From assembly GCF_000420725.1 (NCBI RefSeq), contig NZ_ATVM01000003.1, positions 124,001-188,000 of the forward strand: 64,000 nucleotides of DNA, in the 5' to 3' direction. Positions 54,257 to 61,829 of the stretch are shown here, piece after piece; position 1 is the first letter of the stretch; each line of letters starts with the position of its first letter. The translations under genes and the position numbers were made by a program. Below the pieces are notes generated by a model, which was not told the origin of the DNA, searched no databases, and was given only the letters and a program-made list of their open reading frames with translations. This stretch comes from Marinococcus halotolerans DSM 16375. GTDB taxonomy: Bacteria > Bacillota > Bacilli > Bacillales > Marinococcaceae.

Positions 54257-54278
54257 GCAGAAGCCGCAGCGCTTCTGC
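54257..54278 (+). repeat. Hairpin in the pyrH leader
   Basis: A perfect eight-base stem GCAGAAGC/GCTTCTGC with a six-base loop lies 25 bases before the pyrH start. It has no T run, so it is not a terminator. A TACATAAT just after it could be a -10 element, but no -35 fits. Confidence 0.5.
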
Positions 54279-54303
54279 GATACATAATACAAAGGCGGGG
54301 TTC

Positions 54304-55038
54304 ATGACGATGGAGAAATACAATCGCGTTGTGTTGAAGTTGAGCGGAGAGGCATTAGCAGGACAGCAGGGCTACGGTATTGATCCGGAAGTCATTCAGT
54401 CTATTGCTTCTCAAATCGGTGAGATAGTAGAATTGGGAACAGAGGTAGTGATCGTTGTCGGCGGAGGAAACATATGGAGAGGCATGGCCGGAAGCTCGAA
54501 GGGGATGGACCGGGCCACCGCTGACTATATGGGCATGCTCGCCACAGTCATGAATTCGCTTGCGCTCCAGGACAGTCTCGAGGACATCGAGATTCCTACA
54601 AGAGTGCAGACGTCCATAGAAATGAGACAGGTAGCCGAGCCGTACATCCGCCGGAAGGCCATCCGTCATTTAGAGAAAAAGCGGGTAGTCATTTTTGCTG
54701 CCGGAACGGGGAATCCGTACTTTTCGACTGATACCACTGCGGCGCTGCGGGCAGCAGAAATCGAAGCGGACATTATTTTAATGGCTAAAAACAAAGTAGA
54801 CGGGGTATATGACTCAGACCCATCCGCAAATGCGGACGCTAAAAAGTACCAGTCGCTCACTTACCTGGACATTTTAAATCATGATCTGAAGGTGATGGAT
54901 TCGACGGCGTCGACGCTTTGTATGGATAACAACATCCCGCTTCTCGTATTTTCGATTATGGAAGAGGGAAACATCAAGAAAGCAGTAATGGGAGAAGACA
55001 TTGGAACAATCATAAGGAGGAACAACGATGGCTCATGA
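54304..55038 (+). CDS. pyrH: UMP kinase
   Basis: PyrH phosphorylates UMP to UDP. The 244-residue protein belongs to the amino acid kinase fold, with [12 protein letters not shown] near the N-terminus, [10 protein letters not shown] (about 56-65), [17 protein letters not shown] and the [11 protein letters not shown] block. The start is ATG 54304 or the in-frame ATG 54310. The purine tract AAAGGCGGGG just upstream fits neither ideally. The 3' end overlaps frr by 11 bases. Confidence 0.96.
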   Translation: MTMEKYNRVVLKLSGEALAGQQGYGIDPEVIQSIASQIGEIVELGTEVVIVVGGGNIWRGMAGSSKGMDRATADYMGMLATVMNSLALQDSLEDIEIPTRVQTSIEMRQVAEPYIRRKAIRHLEKKRVVIFAAGTGNPYFSTDTTAALRAAEIEADIILMAKNKVDGVYDSDPSANADAKKYQSLTYLDILNHDLKVMDSTASTLCMDNNIPLLVFSIMEEGNIKKAVMGEDIGTIIRRNNDGS

Positions 55039-55582
55039 TATGAAAGCAACAGAAGAGAAGATGAAAAAATCTGTGGAGTCTTTAAGCCGGGAGCTAGCAA
55101 CCCTGCGGACAGGAAGAGCGAACGCTTCCATGCTCGACCGAGTGGTAGTGGACTACTACGGGGCCGAGGTGCCTCTTCAGCAGCTTGCGACAATCACAGT
55201 GCCGGAAGGGCGCCTGCTTGTTGTGACGCCGTTTGACAAAAGCTCTATTAAAGACGTGGAAAAAGGGATCCAGAAGGCGGAGCTCGGCCTGAATCCGAGT
55301 AATGACGGGGAAGTGATCCGCATTCCGATTCCGGCGATGACGGAAGACCGCCGCAAGGAAATGACCAAGCTGATTAACAAGTACGCCGAAGAAGCACGGG
55401 TCGCCATCCGCAATATCCGCCGCGACGCCAACGACACGCTGAAAAAAGATGAAAAAAATAATGAAATCACCGAAGACGATTTGAAGCGTGAGCAGGAGCA
55501 GGTGCAAAAAGCAACCGACAAATACATCGGCCAGGTGGATCAGGCAGCGGAACAAAAAGAAAAAGAAGTTATGGAAGTTTGA
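55028..55582 (+). CDS. frr: Ribosome recycling factor
   Basis: RRF splits post-termination ribosomes with EF-G. The 184-residue protein has the typical [19 protein letters not shown] (about 18-36), [16 protein letters not shown] and a C-terminal helical domain. The ATG lies inside the end of pyrH, behind AAGGAGG, so the two are coupled. A terminator follows. Confidence 0.98.
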   Translation: MAHDMKATEEKMKKSVESLSRELATLRTGRANASMLDRVVVDYYGAEVPLQQLATITVPEGRLLVVTPFDKSSIKDVEKGIQKAELGLNPSNDGEVIRIPIPAMTEDRRKEMTKLINKYAEEARVAIRNIRRDANDTLKKDEKNNEITEDDLKREQEQVQKATDKYIGQVDQAAEQKEKEVMEV

Positions 55583-55613
55583 TGCGAATCGAGTTACAAT
55601 AGGAACAGACTGG

Positions 55614-55641
55614 AACCCTCTGCACTCAAGAGGGTTTTTTT
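55614..55641 (+). terminator. Rho-independent terminator after frr
   Basis: AACCCTCT (55614-55621) pairs with AGAGGGTT (55629-55636), followed by T residues. Confidence 0.9.
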
Positions 55642-55708
55642 GTAAGAACAAAACCGGCAGGAGTCTTTTACTTCGCCGGGAAGAAAACATAAACAGATAT
55701 ACTGCTTT

Positions 55709-55744
55709 CCGTTCTTCAACAATGCTGAGGCAGGAACGGTTTTT
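55709..55744 (+). terminator. Second terminator-like hairpin before uppS
   Basis: CCGTTC (55709-55714) pairs with GAACGG (55734-55739) and is followed by TTTTTA. The loop is long (19 bases). It could act as an attenuator before uppS. I see no convincing promoter in the rest of this 227-base gap. Confidence 0.5.
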
Positions 55745-55809
55745 ATATGGAATTGATTTCACACGCGCCATATAAATTAGACAAAGGGGAAAAGGCTGGT
55801 GCCCTCGTT

Positions 55810-56571
55810 ATGAACGATCGACTATTTAATCAAATAAATCCATGGGCGGAGGCAAACGCCACGGCAGTGAAGGTGAATACGCCTGCCCATGTGGCTATTA
55901 TTATGGATGGCAACGGCCGCTGGGCAAAAAAAAGAGGCCTGCCCCGTGTAGCCGGCCACCGCGAAGGTATGAAGGCGATCACGAAGGTAGTGGAAAAAGC
56001 GCACGAGCTCGGTATAAAGTATTTAACACTCTACGCTTTCTCCACCGAAAACTGGAAGCGGCCGAAATCAGAAGTGAATTTTCTTATGCAGCTGCCGGAG
56101 CGGTTTCTGGCCAAGGAGCTGCCCAAGCTAATGAAAAACAACGTCCAGGTGCGGATGATGGGGGATGCGGATAAGCTTCCGGACCATACGTTGCAGGCCG
56201 TGCAGGAAGCTGTGGATGCCACAGCTGAAAACACCGGTATTGTTTTAAACTTTGCCCTTAACTACGGCGGCCGGCATGAGCTGGTCCACGTCGTGCAGGA
56301 GCTCGCCCGGGACGTGGAAGAGGGGCGGATGAAGGCAGAGGCTATCGATGAAGAACTAATCACCAACCGGCTGTACACAAACCAGATCCCGGACCCTGAC
56401 CTGCTTATTCGCACGAGCGGCGAAATCCGACTGAGTAATTTTATGCTGTGGCAGTTAGCTTATGCGGAATTTTGGTTTACCGAAACGCTCTGGCCGGATT
56501 TTAACGAAGACGGCCTGGCAGAGGCTGTCATAGAATATCAGCAGAGAAAACGCAGGTACGGGGGCGTTTAA
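55810..56571 (+). CDS. uppS: Undecaprenyl diphosphate synthase (isoprenyl transferase)
   Basis: UppS makes the C55 lipid carrier for peptidoglycan and teichoic acid synthesis by cis condensation. The 253-residue protein has the active-site block IIMDGNGRWAKKRGL with Asp33, YAFSTENWKRP and the C-terminal LLIRTSGEIRLSNFMLWQ. I chose the ATG at 55810 for family length. The ATG at 55747 lies directly after a hairpin with no ribosome binding site. Confidence 0.95.
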   Translation: MNDRLFNQINPWAEANATAVKVNTPAHVAIIMDGNGRWAKKRGLPRVAGHREGMKAITKVVEKAHELGIKYLTLYAFSTENWKRPKSEVNFLMQLPERFLAKELPKLMKNNVQVRMMGDADKLPDHTLQAVQEAVDATAENTGIVLNFALNYGGRHELVHVVQELARDVEEGRMKAEAIDEELITNRLYTNQIPDPDLLIRTSGEIRLSNFMLWQLAYAEFWFTETLWPDFNEDGLAEAVIEYQQRKRRYGGV

Positions 56572-56592
56572 CGACTGAAGGGGAGGTCTTGT

Positions 56593-57393
56593 ATGGGATT
56601 GCGGGCGATTACCGGTCTTATCGGAGCAGTACTCGTCTTGGCGATTGTATTTGTGGGCCGCGAATGGTTTACTCTTTTGATCGCTTTGCTTGCTTCTGTC
56701 GCCATGTTTGAAATAATGCGCATGAAACGGATCCCGCTGCTGTCCTTCCGGGGTTTAATCAGCATGGGCTTTATGTGGATACTGCTTGTGCCCACAGAAT
56801 GGCTGGACTTTCCGTTTTTGCAGCATATAACGAAAACAGAGATTTTTTTAACGATGATTCTGGGCCTGCTTGCATTAACAGTAGTTACGAAAAATTCATT
56901 CACCTTTGATGAAGCAGGGTTTGTCATTTTATCCTCTGTGTACATAGGGTACGGGTTTCACAGCTTGATTATGATCCGCCAGCTGCCGGATATCGGTCTT
57001 GCCGTTGTCATTTTGATTTTATTCTTGATCTGGGCAACTGATTCCGGAGCCTATTTTATCGGGAAAAATTTCGGGCGCCACCGGCCCTGGCCGGAGATCA
57101 GCCCGAAAAAAACCATCGAAGGATTTGTCGGGGGGCTTGTCGCGGCGTTTATTGTCGGCTTCCTCTTCGAGGCGGTATACCCGGTGTTTGATTCCTACCT
57201 GATAATGAGTGCTTTTATCGTGGTGACATCCATCTTCGGCCAGCTCGGGGATCTGGTGGAGTCAGCGCTGAAACGGCACTACGCGGTTAAGGATTCGGGG
57301 AATATCCTTCCTGGTCACGGCGGCATTCTGGACCGGTTCGACAGCCTGATTTTCGTTATGCCCCTGCTTCATTTTTTCTATTTTTTTGGTTAA
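56593..57393 (+). CDS. cdsA: Phosphatidate cytidylyltransferase
   Basis: CdsA makes CDP-diacylglycerol, the branch point of phospholipid synthesis. The 266-residue protein has about seven membrane segments and the C-terminal signature FGQLGDLVESALKRHY followed by KDSGNILPGHGGILDR. The ATG follows AGGGGAGG. It is co-transcribed with uppS and dxr. Confidence 0.97.
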   Translation: MGLRAITGLIGAVLVLAIVFVGREWFTLLIALLASVAMFEIMRMKRIPLLSFRGLISMGFMWILLVPTEWLDFPFLQHITKTEIFLTMILGLLALTVVTKNSFTFDEAGFVILSSVYIGYGFHSLIMIRQLPDIGLAVVILILFLIWATDSGAYFIGKNFGRHRPWPEISPKKTIEGFVGGLVAAFIVGFLFEAVYPVFDSYLIMSAFIVVTSIFGQLGDLVESALKRHYAVKDSGNILPGHGGILDRFDSLIFVMPLLHFFYFFG

Positions 57394-57433
57394 AACCTCA
57401 CACGCAGGTTGCCAACCTAAAGGAGTTTAAGCC

Positions 57434-58579
57434 ATGAAACGAATAGCATTGCTTGGGTCCACCGGGTCCATCGGTACACAGACGCTAGACGTTGTTCGTC
57501 TGCATCCGGAACGGTTCCGGATAACGGCGATTGCTGCCGGGAGAAACGTTGACCTGGTGCGAAAGCAGATTGAAGAATTTTCACCTGAAATTGCGGCTGT
57601 CCATACAAAGGAAGATGCCCAAACGCTTCAGGCCGAATACGGCGGGCGGATGCGTATCGTCTGGGGCCACGACGGCCTGATGGAAATTGCGGGCAGCCCC
57701 TGTGACTTTTTGATGAACGCGGTCAGCGGCAGCATGGGGCTTGAACCGACGCTCCGGGCGATCGAAAACCAGGTGGATATCGGAATTGCGAATAAAGAAA
57801 CGCTCGTCACCGCCGGCCACCTTGTGATGGAGAAAGCAAAGGAGCACGGCGTACGCCTGCTGCCGGTGGACAGCGAGCATTCGGCGATCGCCCAGTGCCT
57901 CGAAGGAAATGAATTAAAGGAAGTGAGCCGCCTGATTTTGACAGCCTCGGGAGGCAGCTTCCGTGACTATTCGCGAAGCGACCTCGACGGGGTCACGGTG
58001 GAGGATGCCCTGAACCACCCGAACTGGAGCATGGGAGCCAAAATCACGATCGACTCGGCGACGATGATGAACAAAGGCTTTGAAGTGATCGAAGCCCACT
58101 GGCTGTTTAGCATTCCCTACGACCGTATTGACGTGCTGCTGCATAAGGAAAGCATCATTCATTCGCTCGTGGAATACCAGGATACAAGCGTGATAGCCCA
58201 GCTCGGACTGCCGGACATGCGCGTGCCGATCCAGTACGCGATGACCTATCCGGAGCGGCTTGACTATCCGGCCAAGGAATCGCTGAACCTGTGGGAAATA
58301 GGCACGCTGCATTTTCAGCCGCCTGATTTTGAACGCTACCGCAGTCTCCGGCTGGCCTACGATGCCGGCAGGGCCGGTGGTTCCATGGGCACGGTGCTGA
58401 ACGCTGCCAATGAACAGGCGGTGGCGATGTTTTTAAACAGCCAGTGTGCCTTCCTTGAAATTGAAACCGCTGTGGAAGAGGCGCTTGTGCGCCACGAGTG
58501 GATTGAACATCCGGACCTCGACACGATTTTACGCGTGGACCGGGAAACAAGAGAACACGTGCAGACGCTTTTAACGTGA
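57434..58579 (+). CDS. dxr: 1-deoxy-D-xylulose 5-phosphate reductoisomerase
   Basis: Dxr is the second enzyme of the MEP pathway, supplying isoprenoid units used by UppS nearby. The 381-residue protein has the NADPH-binding [14 protein letters not shown] (about 8-21), NAVSGSMGL, the metal-binding VDSEHSA and SGGSFRD blocks, and [17 protein letters not shown]. The ATG follows AAAGGAG. Confidence 0.97.
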   Translation: MKRIALLGSTGSIGTQTLDVVRLHPERFRITAIAAGRNVDLVRKQIEEFSPEIAAVHTKEDAQTLQAEYGGRMRIVWGHDGLMEIAGSPCDFLMNAVSGSMGLEPTLRAIENQVDIGIANKETLVTAGHLVMEKAKEHGVRLLPVDSEHSAIAQCLEGNELKEVSRLILTASGGSFRDYSRSDLDGVTVEDALNHPNWSMGAKITIDSATMMNKGFEVIEAHWLFSIPYDRIDVLLHKESIIHSLVEYQDTSVIAQLGLPDMRVPIQYAMTYPERLDYPAKESLNLWEIGTLHFQPPDFERYRSLRLAYDAGRAGGSMGTVLNAANEQAVAMFLNSQCAFLEIETAVEEALVRHEWIEHPDLDTILRVDRETREHVQTLLT

Positions 58580-58604
58580 CGTTCTTTCACAAACACTCTA
58601 TAAT
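58576..58604 (+). promoter_or_regulatory. Sigma-A promoter for rseP
   Basis: GTGACG (58576-58581, overlapping the dxr stop), a 17-base spacer and a perfect TATAAT (58599-58604) lie 36 bases before rseP. Confidence 0.7.
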
Positions 58605-58639
58605 GGGAAGAAAGAGCAAAAGAAGAAGGTGAATAAGCT

Positions 58640-59908
58640 TTGGATACGCTGATAGCGGTAATTGTCATGTTCGGCTTATTGGTGGCCATACACGAGTGGG
58701 GCCATTTGTATTTTGCCAAAAAAGTCGGCATTTTATGCCGGGAGTTTGCGATTGGCTTCGGACCGAAGATATTTTCGACGAAGCGCAATGAAACGGTTTA
58801 TACCATCCGGCTGCTGCCGCTTGGCGGATACGTGCGAATGGCCGGGGACGATCCGGATCCGGTCAATATTAAACCAGGCTATGAAATCGGGCTGACGTTT
58901 AATGATGCAGGAAAAGTAAAAGAAATTATCGTAAACAATAAATCCAAGCACCCGGAAGCAAAGGTTGTATCCGTGGAATCCATTGATATGGAGCGCGAGC
59001 TTTATATTGAAGCGGTGGAGGACGAGGAAGAGTCGGGGCTGAAGCGGTACGACATTGACCGGACGTGCGACCTGATTGTCGATGAAAAGCGTGAACAGAT
59101 TGCGCCGTGGGACCGGCAGTTTGGCTCCAAACGGCCGTGGAAAAAAGCTGTGGCGATTTTTGCCGGTCCGTTCATGAACTTTGTGCTCGCGTTCGTGCTG
59201 TTTGTTATTTACGCTCTGGCTAATGGACTTCCGCAGGATACCCCGGCCATCGGAGGGATTGCCGGCGGGTCACCGCTGAGCGAATCCGCTTTTGAAGAAG
59301 GCGACGTGATCACCTCTGTGGACGGCGAGTCCGTAAATTCATGGAATGAAATGACTGGCGTTGTCCAGGATCGTCCGGGAGAAGAAGTTCCGGTCACCGC
59401 TGAACGCGGCGGGGAAACAATCGAAGATACGGTTACCATCGACGGCGTTCCGGTACAGGAGGGATCGAGCGAGGAAATCGGCCAGATCGGCGTTTATGCC
59501 GAAACGGAGCGTTCCTTCACGGAAGCACTGCAGTACGGCGGCACCCAGCTGTATGAAGTCTCTACCCTGATTTTCCAGACACTCGGAACAATTGTGACCG
59601 GGGAATTTTCCCTCGATGACCTTGCAGGTCCGGTAGGGATCTATGACGCTACGGACCAGGTGATTGCAACCGGACTGCTCACCCTGATTGCATGGTCTGC
59701 CATGATCAGCGTCAATCTCGGGATCGTCAATCTCCTTCCGCTCCCGGCGCTTGATGGAGGACGGCTTTTGTTTATCATTGCCGAAGCGGTCCGCGGCAAG
59801 CCGATCGAACCGCAGAAGGAAGGCATGATTCACCTTCTCGGTTTTGCGCTGCTGCTGCTGCTTATGATTGCAGTGACGTGGAACGATATTAACCGCTTAT
59901 TCACGTAA
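58640..59908 (+). CDS. rseP: Site-2 intramembrane metalloprotease RasP/RseP
   Basis: RasP cuts anti-sigma factors (such as RsiW) and leftover signal peptides inside the membrane. The 422-residue protein has the zinc motif HEWGH (18-22) in the first membrane segment, a second segment near 180-195, a PDZ domain (about 195-280), the C-terminal NLLPLPALDGGRLLF with the third metal ligand, and a last membrane segment. The start is TTG at 58640 after AGAAGGTGA. Confidence 0.95.
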   Translation: MDTLIAVIVMFGLLVAIHEWGHLYFAKKVGILCREFAIGFGPKIFSTKRNETVYTIRLLPLGGYVRMAGDDPDPVNIKPGYEIGLTFNDAGKVKEIIVNNKSKHPEAKVVSVESIDMERELYIEAVEDEEESGLKRYDIDRTCDLIVDEKREQIAPWDRQFGSKRPWKKAVAIFAGPFMNFVLAFVLFVIYALANGLPQDTPAIGGIAGGSPLSESAFEEGDVITSVDGESVNSWNEMTGVVQDRPGEEVPVTAERGGETIEDTVTIDGVPVQEGSSEEIGQIGVYAETERSFTEALQYGGTQLYEVSTLIFQTLGTIVTGEFSLDDLAGPVGIYDATDQVIATGLLTLIAWSAMISVNLGIVNLLPLPALDGGRLLFIIAEAVRGKPIEPQKEGMIHLLGFALLLLLMIAVTWNDINRLFT

Positions 59909-59914
59909 TAAAAA

Positions 59915-59948
59915 ACGGTGACGGAGCCAAAGCCCCGTCACCGTTCTT
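59915..59948 (+). terminator. Rho-independent terminator after rseP
   Basis: ACGGTGACGG (59915-59924) pairs with CCGTCACCGT (59935-59944), followed by TCTTAT. Confidence 0.85.
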
Positions 59949-59949
59949 A

Positions 59950-59958
59950 TGTTAAAAT
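59950..59958 (+). promoter_or_regulatory. Extended -10 promoter candidate for proS
   Basis: TGTTAAAAT (TG, one base, TAAAAT) lies directly behind the rseP terminator and about 50 bases before proS. No T-box-type leader is possible in this short gap. Confidence 0.5.
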
Positions 59959-60009
59959 AACCAAAGAGCTTACAGACGCAGATGTATAAGAGAAAGAGGT
60001 TGATATAGT

Positions 60010-61722
60010 ATGCGACAACAATTTTTATTCAGTCCCACACTCCGGGATGTGCCGCAGGGAGCGGATATTGCGAGCCACCAGCTGATGCTCCGGGCCGGTC
60101 TGATCCGCCAGAGTGCAGCCGGGGTCTATTCCTACCTTCCGCTCGGCCATAAGGTGCTCCGTAAAATCGAAAGCATCGTCCGCGAGGAAATGGATGCGGC
60201 AAACGGCCAGGAAGTACTGCTCCCAGCCATGCAGCCGGCAGAGGTATGGCAGGCATCGGGCCGCTATGACAATTACGGACCGGCGCTGATGCGCTTTAAA
60301 GACCGCCATCAGCGGGATTTTGTCCTCGGTCCGACGCATGAGGAAAATATTGCCGCTCTCGTAAAGGATGAAATGAATACATACAAACGCATGCCTGCGA
60401 TTTTGTACCAGATTCAGACCAAGTACCGCGACGAAGCGCGGCCGCGCTTTGGGGTGCTTCGCGCGCGCGAATTCATTATGAAGGACGCGTATTCGTTTGA
60501 TACGTCCTACGAGGCGCAGAACGAAAGCTACTGGGCGATGTACCGCGCCTATGAGCGGATTTTCAGCCGTCTGGGACTGGACTACCGGGCAGTGCAGGCC
60601 GATGCCGGAGCAATGGGCGGACAGGGTGAAACCCATGAATTCACCGTGCTTTCCGACGTCGGGGAGGATACAATCGTGTATTCCGACGAAAGCGATTTTG
60701 CAGCCAACATCGAAATAGCTGCTATACCGGATAACGTGTCAAAACCGGAGCCGGTCGCAGAAGAAATGGCCATGGTCGATACGCCGGAGGAGCGCACGAT
60801 TGAAGAAGTTGCTGCCAAGCTCGGGATCAAGCGTGAAGAGTGCCTGAAGACCGTCGCATTTGACGCAGACGGCCGCCTGGTGGCTGTACTTATGCGCGGC
60901 GATCATGATGTCAACGAAGTGAAGGTAGCAAACGCCGTCGGCGCTGAAGTGCTTGAGCCCGCGTCCGCCGAGCGGATTGAAGAGGTGTTTGGAGCAGAGC
61001 CCGGCTTTATCGGTCCTTTCGGTCTGCCTGAAGACGTGGAGGTGCTTGCCGATTACGCGGTCCGCGGTATGGCGGGAGCCGTATGCGGAGCCAACGAAAA
61101 CGGCCGGCACTACCAGCACGCGGTGCCGGAAAGGGACTTCCCGGTGAGGCAGTACGCAGATCTGCGTTTCATCCAGGAGGGCGAACCGTCCCCGGACGGC
61201 AAGGGCACGGTCCGTTTCGCCAAGGGTATTGAGGTCGGGCACGTGTTTAAGCTTGGCACGAAATACAGCGAAGCGCTCGGGGCAACGTTTTTGGATGAAA
61301 ACGGCAAAGCTCGCCCGATCATTATGGGCAGCTACGGCGTCGGCGTGAGCCGGACGATTGCGGCCGTCATTGAGCAGAACCATGATGAGAGCGGCATCTG
61401 CTGGCCGAAAGCAGCCACCCCGTTTGATCTGCATCTGCTCGTGCTCAATCCGAAGCAGGACGAGCAGCAGCAGCTTGGGGGCGAGCTGTATGAGAGCCTG
61501 CAGAAAAGCGGATGGTCCGTGCTGCTCGATGACCGGAAGGAGCGGCCGGGCGTGAAGTTTAAGGACGCGGATCTCTATGGCCTGCCTGTGCGTATCTCCT
61601 GCGGGAAAAAAGCAGGGGAGCAGATCGTGGAAGTAAAAGCCCGCACAGCTGAAGAAAACGTGGAGGTCGCTGTCAGTGAGCTTCCGCAGTATTTAGAGAA
61701 GCTGTGGGCTGAAATCCATTAA
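60010..61722 (+). CDS. proS: Prolyl-tRNA synthetase
   Basis: ProS charges tRNA-Pro. The 570-residue class II enzyme has motif 1 near the N-terminus, motif 2 (TKYRDEARPRFGVLRAREF), the editing insertion domain (about 225-395, with KTVAFDADGRLVAVLMRGDH), motif 3 (GSYGVGVSRTIAAVIE) and the anticodon-binding domain at the end. This is the bacterial type with an inserted editing domain. The ATG follows AGAAAGAGGT. Confidence 0.98.
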   Translation: MRQQFLFSPTLRDVPQGADIASHQLMLRAGLIRQSAAGVYSYLPLGHKVLRKIESIVREEMDAANGQEVLLPAMQPAEVWQASGRYDNYGPALMRFKDRHQRDFVLGPTHEENIAALVKDEMNTYKRMPAILYQIQTKYRDEARPRFGVLRAREFIMKDAYSFDTSYEAQNESYWAMYRAYERIFSRLGLDYRAVQADAGAMGGQGETHEFTVLSDVGEDTIVYSDESDFAANIEIAAIPDNVSKPEPVAEEMAMVDTPEERTIEEVAAKLGIKREECLKTVAFDADGRLVAVLMRGDHDVNEVKVANAVGAEVLEPASAERIEEVFGAEPGFIGPFGLPEDVEVLADYAVRGMAGAVCGANENGRHYQHAVPERDFPVRQYADLRFIQEGEPSPDGKGTVRFAKGIEVGHVFKLGTKYSEALGATFLDENGKARPIIMGSYGVGVSRTIAAVIEQNHDESGICWPKAATPFDLHLLVLNPKQDEQQQLGGELYESLQKSGWSVLLDDRKERPGVKFKDADLYGLPVRISCGKKAGEQIVEVKARTAEENVEVAVSELPQYLEKLWAEIH

Positions 61723-61755
61723 CCCTTTCTGGTGTCTCCAGGAGGGGTTTCCCTC
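61721..61755 (+). terminator. Terminator-like hairpin after proS
   Basis: A 12-base stem (61721-61732 with 61738-61749, two G-U pairs) begins inside the proS stop codon. The following T-rich part is weak (TTCCCTCTT), so termination may be partial. Confidence 0.65.
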
Positions 61756-61785
61756 TTCCCTGAGCCTGCCGAAAAAGAATTTTTT

Positions 61786-61794
61786 TGATAAAAT
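61786..61794 (+). promoter_or_regulatory. Extended -10 promoter candidate for polC
   Basis: TGATAAAAT follows a T run and lies about 36 bases before the polC start. It is the same TGnTAAAAT element as before smc, khpA and proS. Confidence 0.5.
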
Positions 61795-61829
61795 GAATGA
61801 TAAAAGAACGAAGAAGTGAGGCGAGAAAC

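Noticed and set aside
59909-60009. T-box riboswitch before proS
   Set aside because: The gap is about 100 bases and is filled by the rseP terminator and a -10 element, too short for a T-box leader with specifier and antiterminator.
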